Translations under genes and position numbers: made by a program
Source of the DNA: Bryobacterales bacterium
Lineage (GTDB): Bacteria; Acidobacteriota; Terriglobia; Bryobacterales; Bryobacteraceae
NCBI GenBank assembly: GCA_026129915.1
Contig: JAHCHD010000005.1
Span: 1-64,000, forward strand
Length of the DNA stretch: 64,000 nucleotides
Direction: 5' to 3'
Shown here: in pieces, positions 12,207-21,835 of the stretch
Numbering within the stretch: the first letter of the stretch is position 1
Layout of the letters: each line of letters starts with the position of its first letter
Notes under the pieces: model-generated
Seen by the model: only the letters and a program-made list of their open reading frames with translations
Told to the model about the DNA's origin: nothing
Databases searched by the model: none

Positions 12207-14212
12207 ACCGGTTCCTCCGCGGAGCTTCGCCAATAGCGGTTGGCCACCACACTCTCAGCCAGCAAAATGCCGGCCAAAATCAAAAACCCATACCAGCCGA
12301 AGGGCACTCGCCTTTCGTTCTCAGTGCTCGCACCCGCAGCGCTGGTTGCCGCCGGAGCATCTTCGCCACTAGCCTTCCAAACCGACCGCTGCGTCTCATC
12401 CATCACCGCCAGGTTCGACTCGCGCGGGCTCACATTCGCCGCCACCAGATCTTCCCTGCCCCCGGCGCGCTCAAGCCTGTAGAAGCCAGCTTCCGACAGC
12501 AGCACCCCATCGGAGGAGAGGCTTTCCGCGCGGCTCACGGCGCGGTTTCCATCTGGACCCGTGACCTCAAAACCAGCGGCCACCGCGCTCACGCCTGGGA
12601 TGCGGACTTCATAGAAATCATCCACGCGGCGGCTGAGTTCGCGCGCCGTGAGTCCGCTGAGATAGCGCGAAAGCCGCTCCACCAATGGAATGAATACAGG
12701 CTGAAACGGAATATCGTTCGACGCCGAATCGAGTGTACTCGTCATCAGCAGCACCCGTCCGTCCTCCAGCCGTTTCTCAGCGAGAATGGGCGTGTTGTCA
12801 CCCAGCCTAGCCAGAATGGTAAGGCCGTCCTCTTCCAGATTCCATGCGCTTAGGAATCGAATGCCCCGCAGGCCATCGAGACCCTGCAACACGGGGTGCC
12901 CGGGGTCCATCTGATCAATGCGGAGGTCGCCCCGCTCGGTCCCCTGGCTTGCCGTTCGGAGCGTGGTCTCCGCTACGGCCACCGGCATCCCGGGAGTTGC
13001 CGTTCGCGGTAGCAATACCAACAGCGCCCCGCCGGAGCGTACGAACCGTAGCAGGTCAACACCCGTCTGCTGCAGTACTCCAGGCGATGCCTCAATCACC
13101 ACAAAGGCGAAGCTTCGGACATTCTGCTCGGTGAGTTGCGCCGGAGCCAGTTGCTGGAAGCGGAACAGCGTGTTCGGGATCGCCGCCAGCGCCGTTTCCA
13201 TATAGCGCGAGGACAGATTCACTGAAGCTCCGCTCACGAAGGCCACGGTCTGAAGGTCTGTCTTTTCAATCGCGAAGTAGTAGCGGTTATCGCCTGGCAG
13301 CGCGTCCTCCTGCTCGATGCGCAACTCCGCGCGCGTCCAGCGTGGTCCTGGTTCCAGATTCGTGAACTCCGCCTGTGCACGGCCACCAGCGGCCACTTCC
13401 ACATTTGCCGACGCTACCTTGCGGTCACCAAAGTAGACGGCCAGAGGCAGCGTCTTTGCGGACTGAGCATAACTCGAAACCGAGGCGCGCACGTCCACCT
13501 TGCCCGTGGGCGCCACACGGGCTGGAGCCACCACGGAATCGATGCCCCAATTGTCCGCGGGCCCCCCCACGACGTGTTCAGTGAGCTTTGTACCCGGCGG
13601 CAGTTTCGATTCCTCAAAGGTTGCGGGCATCGCCGCAGCCTGGAAATCCGAAACTACATGCAAATCGAGCGGCTTCTTCTCATTCGCGTGAATGCTGGTG
13701 GCCGCCTGCGCCAGTTCCGCCAGAGACCCCGCCGAAGCGCCGGGTTTCCAAGCGCGTACCGCATCCCGCAGGACATCGCTCTTGGTGGTTACTTCCGTAA
13801 GCAGCGCCGCCCCGCGCGCATAGCTAAGCACCTGCATGGGCTTGCCACTGTTGCCATTCACCACGCGCAGCGCGGCTTCACGGGCGGCATCGGACACGCC
13901 GTCGCGCGCCATACTCAGCGAACTATCCAGGGCGAGAACGGTAAGCCTGTCCGCCTGCACCGACGCCGCCGGCTGCCGGTAAAACGGCTGGGCAAAGATG
14001 AACGCCAGCAGCAGCACAAGCAGGGTGCGCAGGCTAAACAAGAGGATATACCGGAGTTGCCGCTGCCGCGTCTTCGTTTCCTCGGTCTTCTCGAGGAACA
14101 TGAGGGTGCTGAACAGGGTGGTTTCCTGCTGCTGCTTGCGTAACAGATGCAGGTAAATCGGTAAGCCGACGGCAAGGAGACCGGCAAGCAAGGCAGGTGC
14201 AAGGAAGCCCAT
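12203..14212 (-). CDS. BatA-like membrane protein with vWA domain
   Basis: A 669-residue inner-membrane protein. The N-terminus (MGFLAPALLAGLLAVGLPIYLHLL) and the following RQRQLRYILLFSLRTLLVLL are typical of the BatA/aerotolerance N-terminal domain: two membrane helices around a short basic loop. A von Willebrand A domain follows, with the metal-binding DxSxS motif in LALDSSLSM (about residues 94-102). A later Rossmann-like stretch (FAFVVIEASPGVLQQTGVDLL, SGGALLVLLP) resembles the GATase-like fold of related proteins. A last membrane helix lies near the C-terminus (GWYGFLILAGILLAESVV). It starts directly after the DUF58 stop and overlaps the DUF4175-like gene by 4 bp, so it is translationally coupled. 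It is probably part of a MoxR-dependent metal-ion-regulated assembly in the envelope. Confidence 0.88.
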
Positions 14213-15109
14213 CTACAGCCTCCCCTGCCGAATCGTGAGATACTCCCGCAACCCTGCGTCGAGTGGCTTGTCGGTAGGCATCAACATGTAGTCAAGGCCT
14301 GAGCGCCGGCATTCCGCCGCAATCGAATCGAGGTGCGTCTGCATGCGCCGCATGTAAGGTCCGCGCAGGTACTCAGGCGACACCTCCAGTTTGCGCTCGG
14401 TTTCCATATCCACGAACAACTGGATGTCCTTGAAGTTTGGGCTGATCTCCCTCGGGTCGAGGATATGGAAAAGCACCACGTCGTTGCCGCGGTAACGAAT
14501 TGGCTCCACCATCTTTACGAGCGCCGCGGGGTCAACATAGAAGTCACTGAGGATGGCCACGATTCCCCGTCGCCGCGTAAACTGCCTAAAGTGCAGCAGG
14601 GGGGCCTCGAAATCAGTTTGCGTGCCTTCCACCGCCCGGTCCATCGCATGAAGCATGTTGGGCAACTGGCCAAAGCGCGAACTGGCTGGGATGTACTCAC
14701 GGATGCCTTCGTCGAAAAGCAGCAAACCGAAGGCGTCCCGCTGCTGATTAGCGAGGTATGCCAACGACGCTCCCAGGAACCGCGCATAATCGAGTTTGCT
14801 GAGGTTCGTGGTGGAGTAACGCATGGAAGCGCTGGTATCCATGAGAATCGACAACAGGGTATTCGTCTCGCCGTGATAGCGCTTCAGATAGGTGCGCTCC
14901 GTCCGCGCGAACACGTTCCAGTCGATGTGCCTTGGATCGTCACCGGGAGTGTACGGGCGATACTCCGCGAACTCCTGGCTGAAGCCGAAGTCGGGCGAAC
15001 GGTGCAAGCCCGAAACGAAACCATCCACCACCGTGCGCGCAACAAGGTCCAGGGTCGAGATGCCGGCCAGCACCTGAGGGTCAAGGAATCGCTGTGGCTG
15101 TGGCTTCAC
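14213..15109 (-). CDS. DUF58 domain protein (vWA-like partner of MoxR)
   Basis: A 298-residue cytoplasmic protein. It contains the DUF58 hallmark region YRPYTPGDDPRHIDWNVFAR (about 49-68), followed by a vWA-like beta strand with SILMDTSASM (a DxSxS metal site). It has no membrane segment, unlike longer DUF58 proteins. DUF58 proteins almost always pair with a MoxR ATPase, here 26 bp upstream, which is thought to remodel or load them. The stop abuts the ATG of the BatA-like gene, so the three are one translational unit. Confidence 0.93.
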   Translation of the reverse strand: MKPQPQRFLDPQVLAGISTLDLVARTVVDGFVSGLHRSPDFGFSQEFAEYRPYTPGDDPRHIDWNVFARTERTYLKRYHGETNTLLSILMDTSASMRYSTTNLSKLDYARFLGASLAYLANQQRDAFGLLLFDEGIREYIPASSRFGQLPNMLHAMDRAVEGTQTDFEAPLLHFRQFTRRRGIVAILSDFYVDPAALVKMVEPIRYRGNDVVLFHILDPREISPNFKDIQLFVDMETERKLEVSPEYLRGPYMRRMQTHLDSIAAECRRSGLDYMLMPTDKPLDAGLREYLTIRQGRL

Positions 15110-15135
15110 TGCGTGCTACCGCTTTGCTTTCATGG

Positions 15136-16164
15136 TCAATCGTTCTTAGGTACCGGGATCGATTCGATCATCTTGCCGAGGATGAAGTCGGAATCCAACC
15201 TGTCGCTCTCGGCATGGAAATTCAAAAGGACGCGATGGCGCAGAACTGGAATCGCCAGAGTACGCACATCCTCATAGGTAACGTGATAGCGGCCGTGAAT
15301 GAGTGCTCTGGTTTTCGCCGCCAGCACCAGGAACTGCGCGCCGCGCACGGATGCGCCGAAGTTTACGTACTTCTTTACGATGTCCCCCGCAAACTCGTCA
15401 GTGGGCCGTGTTCCGCGCACGACTGCCAAGGCGTAGCGGGCCACCGATTCCGCAATCGGCACCATCCGCACGAGCTTCTGGAAACCCAAAATCTCTTCGG
15501 CGTTCGTCACCGGCTTCACAGGGTCGGAATAGTTGGTCGTGGTTAGCCCAAGCACCTGCAGTTCCTGGTTCGCGGAAAGGTAATCGAGCTTGGTGTTGAA
15601 CAGGAAACGGTCAAGCTGCGCTTCGGGCAGGGGGTAGGTGCCTTCGAGTTCGATAGGGTTCTGTGTGGCCAGCACGAAGAAGGGCGCGGGAAGCATGTAG
15701 ATGTTGCCACGAACGGTACAACTGCGTTCCTGCATTGCTTCGAGTAGCGCCGACTGCGTCTTGGGCGGAGTCCGGTTGATTTCGTCCGCAAGCACCACGT
15801 TGCCGAAGATGGGGCCTTGTACGAATGTCCAGGTGCGGCGTCCAGTGACGGGATCTTCCGCAATGATGTCAGTACCCGTAATGTCGGAGGGCATCAGGTC
15901 TGGCGTGAACTGAATGCGCCTAAACTCCAGGCCCAGCGTGCTGGCGATGGTCCGCACGAGCAGTGTCTTTGCCGTACCCGGAAGACCGGTAATCAAGCAG
16001 TGGCCGCCCACAAACAGTGCAATCAGCACCTGTTCCAGCACATCGTTTTGGCCCACAATCACCCGGCGCACTTCGTGCACAATGTCACCGTGTGCAGCGC
16101 GAAAACGCTCCACGTGCTGTTGCACTTCCGCCGAGTCCATCGTTTCAATCATCAAGTCCGCCAT
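15136..16164 (-). CDS. MoxR family AAA+ ATPase
   Basis: A 342-residue AAA+ ATPase that probably acts as a chaperone for the vWA and DUF58 proteins of the cluster. Walker A is GLPGTAKT (60-67), Walker B is VVLADEIN (123-130), and sensor 1 lies in LATQNPIE. The helix-2 insert and C-terminal lid are of the expected size. I chose the ATG at 16164 (MADLMIETM) because GAGAGAGG lies just ahead; an in-frame start at 16200 would add 12 residues. It is separated from the upstream TPR-peptidase gene by 95 bp, the widest gap in the lower half of the cluster, so an internal promoter there is possible. Confidence 0.95.
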   Translation of the reverse strand: MADLMIETMDSAEVQQHVERFRAAHGDIVHEVRRVIVGQNDVLEQVLIALFVGGHCLITGLPGTAKTLLVRTIASTLGLEFRRIQFTPDLMPSDITGTDIIAEDPVTGRRTWTFVQGPIFGNVVLADEINRTPPKTQSALLEAMQERSCTVRGNIYMLPAPFFVLATQNPIELEGTYPLPEAQLDRFLFNTKLDYLSANQELQVLGLTTTNYSDPVKPVTNAEEILGFQKLVRMVPIAESVARYALAVVRGTRPTDEFAGDIVKKYVNFGASVRGAQFLVLAAKTRALIHGRYHVTYEDVRTLAIPVLRHRVLLNFHAESDRLDSDFILGKMIESIPVPKND

Positions 16165-16259
16165 TGCCTCTCTCGTTTCCGCCGCAGGGCCAACGCCCAA
16201 CAGCCCTTCACTGCACCGCCATCTACCACGTCGAGGGTGCCCGAGCCACGCCGCCTGGC

Positions 16260-18446
16260 CTAGTTAGCCAGTTCCAGCAGCAATTGCTGCGCCTCCTTAT
16301 ATCCCGGCGCCAGTTCCAGCGCCAGATATACCTGGTCCAATGCCTTGTCATTCTGATTACTGACTTTGTAGGCTCGGGCGAGCCGGAAATGCGCCCCTGC
16401 AAGATCGACGGGCTTCATGGCCACCAGGGCACGATACTCGGTGATTGCCCCCTGCTTGTTTCCAAGTTTCGCATAGAGGTCGCCCAGTTGCGCATGCAGT
16501 TCCGCGTCCAGCGGATAGATGTAGTTCAAGCGTTCCAGCGCATCCGCCGCTTCTTTGAGCTGATTCCGTGCAGCCAGCAATCCGCCTAGTTTCTTGATGG
16601 TCTCCGGTTGACGTCCGCCTTTGCGCACATAGCGCCAGAGTTCTTCGCTGGCCTTTTCTGGCTGCCCTTTTGCAACGTAGGCTTCGGCCAGCATCTCGTA
16701 CACGCTGTTCTTGCCAACGAATTCCGGATACTGGTCGCGCAATTTTGGCCCTTCCTCCAGCACGGCGTCCCAATTCTTCGCTGCGTACTGCTTTGCGAGC
16801 GCGGGCATTGCCTTCTGCCATTCCGGGAAGGCGCGCGCCATTTCGCCCACCTGGCCATCGAGCCAGGCCAGAAACTGCTCGTCGAAGTCCTTCGGTATCA
16901 GGCCCAGCCGCGCCTGCACCACCTCCGCCGTGGTTTTCATCTGCTTGAAGTCCTCCACCATCTGGAGGATCTTCTCCCAGCCCCACTTCTCGACGATGTA
17001 GTCGATAATGCGTCCTGCCTGGAAGTAGCTCACCACGACCTGGGTAGGCGTGTCGGGCTGCTGGAAGCCCTGGTCAAGATTCGCTACCGGCAGCAGAGTT
17101 TTCTCACGGATGGCCTTCAGGATTGGCGGGTCAAGGCGGTCGCCCCATTCCTTAGAGACCTGGGTCTCTTCGTGTACGGAGATCCCCTCAGTGAACCAGC
17201 GTGGCACTTTGTGGTCAGTAAGCTTCAGCACGTAGACGTGGCTGAGTTCGTGCCAAAGGGTGCTGGCCCAATGGAAGTCGCCAGGAGCCCTCGCGGAGGG
17301 GCTGTCCATGGCTACGGTGTCGCCGAAGGCCACGCCGAGTGCGCCGAGGCCCGGAAGCCCCATCGTGCGCACGGCGAAGTCCTCATGGTCAGGATAGAAC
17401 TCCACTTGGATAGGTTCCGTCATCTCCAAACGGTACTTCTTGTTGAATGTGGTGATGGCCCGGGCAAGCTCCCGCTGCGCGTAAATCACCAGCGGCTCCC
17501 ACTCCTTGTTGTGTAGCCGCAATATCTGGTTCCTGCCGCGAATCAGCCGGAAGTTCTTGTAGCTATCAAGAAGCCGCAGCGTATTTACAGTAGTGGCATC
17601 GCGAAAGTCCGCGTTGAATGAAGTCTCAAGCTGGCGCCTGGCCTCTTCGTCGCGACCCAAGCGCATCAGATTGATGCCCATTTCACTACGTGCGCGGTAG
17701 TTCGTGCCATCAAGAGCGACGGCCTTTTCATACAGCTTGATGGCCTCGCGATAGCGGCGCTGCAGCACAAAAATGCGGGCGGGAATGGCGTAGAAATCGC
17801 TATAGCGCGGATTAATCGCCAACGCCTGCTGCTCGTAGGGCGTGGAAGGTTTATCTTCCAGCCAGTCCGCCGCTGCCAGAACGGCCATGGCATCCAAGGC
17901 CTCACCGGGCTTTAACTCCATCGCCTTGAGACCATGAAGCCGGGCTTCGGAAGGCCGGCTTCGCTCCAGCGCGAGGCGAGCCAGCAATTCATGAGCTTCC
18001 AGCAGATCCGGATTGGCCTCCACTGCCTTCACCGCCAGTTCTTCCGCCTTGCTGCTGAAGCCCTCCGCCGTCAGGGTTGCCATCGCCAGCAATGCGCCCG
18101 CATGCTTTTCGTCGGCCTTCAGAGCTTCGCCGAAGAGCTTCTGCGCCTCGCCCTTGTTGAACCGTTCCATGAACAGGCGGCCGTAGCGCACGCGAATGTC
18201 GTTGTTCGCGGGGGCCGCACGCAATGCCTGTTCAAACAGGTTCTTCGCGGCCTCGTAGTTCCCGGCGGCCCACGCCGCCTCGGCGCGATACCAACCATTG
18301 GAAGACCGCGCCAGTTCCGCGAAGCAAGCCTCCGCCTTCGCCGACTGTCCAATTTTCCGCGCTGTGGCGCACTCCCCCGGAGTGGCGGCCACGGCCAGTG
18401 CGGCTGCGAAGAACATAGCGAAGATGGCGGCAACGGCTCTCATCAC
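16260..18446 (-). CDS. TPR protein with gluzincin (peptidase MA-like) domain, exported
   Basis: A 728-residue protein with a signal peptide (MMRAVAAIFAMFFAAALAVAAT). N-terminal TPR helices span about 30-280 (for example YEAAKNLFEQALRAAPANND). The zinc peptidase centre is HELSH (H399-H403) with the third ligand Glu in WFTEG (E420), a gluzincin spacing of 17 residues as in the peptidase MA family. A second TPR block fills the C-terminus (about 560-728). The likely place is the periplasm. It stands inside the MoxR/vWA cluster, 20 bp after the C13-like peptidase gene, giving the cluster two predicted peptidases. All zinc ligands are present, so it looks active; the substrate is unknown. Confidence 0.88.
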   Translation of the reverse strand: MMRAVAAIFAMFFAAALAVAATPGECATARKIGQSAKAEACFAELARSSNGWYRAEAAWAAGNYEAAKNLFEQALRAAPANNDIRVRYGRLFMERFNKGEAQKLFGEALKADEKHAGALLAMATLTAEGFSSKAEELAVKAVEANPDLLEAHELLARLALERSRPSEARLHGLKAMELKPGEALDAMAVLAAADWLEDKPSTPYEQQALAINPRYSDFYAIPARIFVLQRRYREAIKLYEKAVALDGTNYRARSEMGINLMRLGRDEEARRQLETSFNADFRDATTVNTLRLLDSYKNFRLIRGRNQILRLHNKEWEPLVIYAQRELARAITTFNKKYRLEMTEPIQVEFYPDHEDFAVRTMGLPGLGALGVAFGDTVAMDSPSARAPGDFHWASTLWHELSHVYVLKLTDHKVPRWFTEGISVHEETQVSKEWGDRLDPPILKAIREKTLLPVANLDQGFQQPDTPTQVVVSYFQAGRIIDYIVEKWGWEKILQMVEDFKQMKTTAEVVQARLGLIPKDFDEQFLAWLDGQVGEMARAFPEWQKAMPALAKQYAAKNWDAVLEEGPKLRDQYPEFVGKNSVYEMLAEAYVAKGQPEKASEELWRYVRKGGRQPETIKKLGGLLAARNQLKEAADALERLNYIYPLDAELHAQLGDLYAKLGNKQGAITEYRALVAMKPVDLAGAHFRLARAYKVSNQNDKALDQVYLALELAPGYKEAQQLLLELAN

Positions 18447-18466
18447 AAACCCGCTTCCTTTCCTTC

Positions 18467-19402
18467 CTACTTGTCGATATCCGCCTGCGTGCGCGCCAGC
18501 GTCAACAGCAGCGCGTTCATTCGCTGCCGATAATCGGCCGGAGAAATCGATTCCTTTTCGTACTTCAGCCGGTCGATCTGTTGTTCGAGAATGTCCTTAC
18601 GCCGCAGCAGATCAGCCTTTCCAGGGTCCGCCGCCGCGGTCGCCGCATCACCCAGACGCATCACCGGAAACGCAGCCGCCAGCAAGCCTTGGCCGTTGTC
18701 GCGGCCAGGATCACGCACGCCGCCACCTTGGCCAATGTCGTTCAATACCGACTGCTCTGTCGCGATCCGTTTCTCTTGCTCGAAGTACTCCACGGTGCGC
18801 CGCTGTGCATATTGGAAGGCTTCAAGCGCGGAAACCGTTTCGTTCTTGTCGGTATCAGAGGCGGGGTCAGAGAATGCGTCGGCGAAGTAGCGTCCAAACA
18901 CGGTGGCATTCTTCTGCGTTCCCGTACGAGTGGCGGCCATTACCACACGCTTCGGCTTCACGAGGGCAGTAAGGGAGCCTCCGCTACAACTGGTGGTGTT
19001 CACAATCAGTTGGCGCTCCGCACGGATCCGGTCCAACAGCACAGCGAGTTGCGTGGAACTGATGTCCGGACCCTTCAGGTTGAACTTATAGTCCACGGAA
19101 TCGTAGCTGCCGTGACCAATTAAAATCAGCGTGAAGGTATCTTCGGGCGTCACGGTACGGGCGGCTTCGTCAATGGCGGCATCCAGTTCCTTGCGCGTCG
19201 CGCCGGACTTCGCGCCAATAGTCTTCACGAGCGCGTTGCCGGGATTCTTAGCCAGGCCTCGCTCAATTTGCTGCGCCCAGCCTTCGAAGCGCACGCGATA
19301 GTCCTCTTCGCCCGGCACGCCCACTACCGTCAGCACCATCGGACGCGCGCCCGCAACGGCACTCAGCAGCAAACCCAGCACTACGCTCCAGCAAAGTCTC
19401 AT
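18467..19402 (-). CDS. Clan CD cysteine peptidase (C13/caspase-like), exported
   Basis: A 311-residue protein with a signal peptide (MRLCWSVVLGLLLSAVAGA). The catalytic dyad of clan CD is visible: LILIGHGSYD gives His97, followed about 42 residues later by NTTSCSGGSL, giving Cys139. Both sit at the end of hydrophobic strands, as in legumain/GPI8 (C13) and caspases. After this, SDTDKNETVSALEAF (about 182-196) fits a calcium-binding EF-hand-like loop (D183, D185, N187, E194). The C-terminal 80 residues form a charged coiled-coil. The start at 19402 is chosen over a GTG at 19426 that overlaps the upstream gene and would spoil the signal peptide. It lies 13 bp after the vWA gene. Family assignment rests on motif order, not on a search. 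Confidence 0.82.
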   Translation of the reverse strand: MRLCWSVVLGLLLSAVAGARPMVLTVVGVPGEEDYRVRFEGWAQQIERGLAKNPGNALVKTIGAKSGATRKELDAAIDEAARTVTPEDTFTLILIGHGSYDSVDYKFNLKGPDISSTQLAVLLDRIRAERQLIVNTTSCSGGSLTALVKPKRVVMAATRTGTQKNATVFGRYFADAFSDPASDTDKNETVSALEAFQYAQRRTVEYFEQEKRIATEQSVLNDIGQGGGVRDPGRDNGQGLLAAAFPVMRLGDAATAAADPGKADLLRRKDILEQQIDRLKYEKESISPADYRQRMNALLLTLARTQADIDK

Positions 19403-19415
19403 ATCCAGCACACTC

Positions 19416-21716
19416 TCATAGGGCACCCCAGCGTCGCCGCAGCAGCCATTCCGCTGACTTCAGCGCCAGCAATAGAAGAAAGAACACGGGCATCGGCCAT
19501 AAGTCGCGCGTTTCACGAATCGTGAGGCCCGCTTCGGAGTAAGTCATATCAGAGGCGATCTTCGACGCATCGTCCGCTGTGTAGTAGTTCCCACCCGTGC
19601 GCTGCGACAGAGCCTGCAACAGGGGACGGTTCTGCACGCGTCCAAACGCTTCGGCCACGCCATCTTCCCTGCGGAAGGTGATGGAATCGCGGCCCACTTC
19701 CTCGCTGCCCCGCATCGCAACGATCTCGGTGATGTAGGTGCCAGGCGAGGTCACCGACGTTTGCAGACGATACTCACCGGACTGCCCGCTGACGGGTTCC
19801 AGCCTCTGCTCAATGGTCGCTCCGTTGGGTTGCGATACGCGCGCGGTCACTGTGGCATCGTTCACGGCTATCCACTTCTTGTCGCGCACTCTGGTTGTCA
19901 AGGTGAGATCGCCACGGTCAAACAGAATCTGGTCGGATAGCTCAGACGACACCTGTCGCGGCGAGTCTGTCACCAGCCATCGCAGCAACTGCCGCCAGAA
20001 GATCTCGTGAGTCTCGTCGCGGTGGTCCAAGAGCATTTGCCACTTCCAACTGCCTCCAGTGGCGAAGACGGCGGTGCGGCCGTATCCGAACCGTTGCGTC
20101 GCCAGCAGCGGAGTCCGCCTGTTCGCCTGTCCGGTTTCAAGCAGTACCGTTGCTCCCGGCCGCGGATCGCCTACCCGTTGTGAATCCGCCAGTTCCGGCA
20201 GTTGGTCCCACTGCTTCCGGTTTTCAGCCGAGTCGTCGTTCAAGCGCGTGATGAGACTCTCTTCGCCGCGCGCCGTGAGGAAAGCCTTCGCCGGGTTGCG
20301 AGTGAACGAATTGCTTCCCGCCGGCAGGCTCACCGGCAGCAGGGGCTCCAGTGGCGACAGCGCGTATGCGCCATCACCCAACCCGTCGCGCCCGCCAAGC
20401 ATCAGGAGTCCGCCGCCACGTTCATCCACAAAGCGCTTGATCAATTCCAGTTGCGCCGGCGTGAACCAGTTTGACTCTACCGTGCCTATCACGATACCGC
20501 TGAAGCCGAACAAATCTTCGGCACGAAGCGGAAAGCCGTCTTCGAGTTCCTTCCCGTCCCGCACGCCTTGCCGGTAGATCTTGTTCTGGGTGGTACGCAA
20601 CATGCTCACTAACTCGATGGTCTGCTCTTCCTCCATGGCCCGGCGGATGAACTTCATCTCCCATCGCGGCTCGCCTTCCACGTAAAGGATGCGAGGCTTG
20701 TCGGGATCGACGTTAATCAGCTGTCGCCGCAGATTGTTACTGAGGTTCTGCTCACCCTCCACGGCTTCTATGCTTGCTTCCAGCACCTTCGCGCCGGCAT
20801 CACCCACGGGAAAGGTAATCTCTTCAATGCGAGGCCGCGCGTCGTCCGGCAATAGCAACTCGCGGTTGGCCACCACGTTGCCATCCAGTTTCAGGGTCAG
20901 CCGGGCTGCTTTGCCGCCGAAGCCACCCTGACGAATTCGCACCTGCGCCGACAGCTTGGCGCTGGCGAAAGTGCGCGGGGCCACGCGGAGGTCTTCCACT
21001 TCCACGTCGCGTTCCATTGCCGTACGGCCGAGCCCCAGCGTATGCACCGGCACTCGTCGCGCTCGGACTTCCGAAAGCAGTTCCGCGCTGATCGCTTGCC
21101 GGTTATCCGCGCCATCGCTCACCAGAAGCACGCCACCGAGAGGGAGATTCGCTGTATCCCTCGATAACTGCGCCAGGCTCTCGCCCAGTTGCGAAGCCGC
21201 GCCCGCTCCGCTGATCTCATTTATGCCCGCCACCGGGTTCGCACGGCTGCCCACGGCGTACACTTTCACCGCAAAACGATCAGTGAGTTCGGGGAGAATC
21301 TGCTCCGATAGAAGGCGTTTCGCCAGAGCGAGGCGCGTTTCTCCGTTCTCGCTCTCCAGCATGCTGCCGGAATCATCCACCAGCACCGCAATCATGTTCT
21401 GTTGCGAACGCAAGGCCGATATTTCCAGCCCTGGGCGCCACAGAAGGAACAGCACGAGTGCGGCAAAGGAGGCCTGCAAGGCCCAAACCACGATGCCCTT
21501 GGGCGTCAGCCGAAGACGGAGACGATCTGCGAACGAAAAATTGCGCTGTTCCCGCGGCAGTGCCTCGATGGCTTCGGGCCAAAACAGCCTCCACGCCAGC
21601 ACGCCAGCGGCCAACACAATCAAGGTCACCAGCAGCCACGCCGGCCACCCGCTCAGGAACGTAAAGGTTCCCTTGTCAAAGACGATGCGTGGATATTGAA
21701 ACAGCCACTCAAACAT
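19416..21716 (-). CDS. Membrane-anchored vWA protein with GATase-like domain
   Basis: A 766-residue inner-membrane protein. It has membrane helices at about 24-46 and 74-93. A vWA domain with a complete metal site follows in VLVDDSGSM (D114, S116, S118). A Rossmann/GATase1-like region (FSGIVIGTVESNWF, GGGLLMLGGRDGLGDGAY) lies around 430-480, Ig-like strands follow, and a C-terminal helix (LWPMPVFFLLLLALKSAEWLL) closes the protein. It is similar in plan to the BatA-like gene further down, and together with the DUF58 vWA-like fold gives the cluster three DxSxS domains. It is followed within 13 bp by the C13-like peptidase gene. The stretch of 119 bp before its start separates it from the DUF4159 gene. 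Confidence 0.88.
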   Translation of the reverse strand: MFEWLFQYPRIVFDKGTFTFLSGWPAWLLVTLIVLAAGVLAWRLFWPEAIEALPREQRNFSFADRLRLRLTPKGIVVWALQASFAALVLFLLWRPGLEISALRSQQNMIAVLVDDSGSMLESENGETRLALAKRLLSEQILPELTDRFAVKVYAVGSRANPVAGINEISGAGAASQLGESLAQLSRDTANLPLGGVLLVSDGADNRQAISAELLSEVRARRVPVHTLGLGRTAMERDVEVEDLRVAPRTFASAKLSAQVRIRQGGFGGKAARLTLKLDGNVVANRELLLPDDARPRIEEITFPVGDAGAKVLEASIEAVEGEQNLSNNLRRQLINVDPDKPRILYVEGEPRWEMKFIRRAMEEEQTIELVSMLRTTQNKIYRQGVRDGKELEDGFPLRAEDLFGFSGIVIGTVESNWFTPAQLELIKRFVDERGGGLLMLGGRDGLGDGAYALSPLEPLLPVSLPAGSNSFTRNPAKAFLTARGEESLITRLNDDSAENRKQWDQLPELADSQRVGDPRPGATVLLETGQANRRTPLLATQRFGYGRTAVFATGGSWKWQMLLDHRDETHEIFWRQLLRWLVTDSPRQVSSELSDQILFDRGDLTLTTRVRDKKWIAVNDATVTARVSQPNGATIEQRLEPVSGQSGEYRLQTSVTSPGTYITEIVAMRGSEEVGRDSITFRREDGVAEAFGRVQNRPLLQALSQRTGGNYYTADDASKIASDMTYSEAGLTIRETRDLWPMPVFFLLLLALKSAEWLLRRRWGAL

Positions 21717-21835
21717 GAACGGTTACTCTCTCGCCCAGGCCCTATGGCCGCCGGGGCGTCTACCCGGAACCCAACACGTGGTTACTTGACAACGGGTGTC
21801 GGCCAGCCAAGCGTCGCGCTTAAGAACATCGAACT

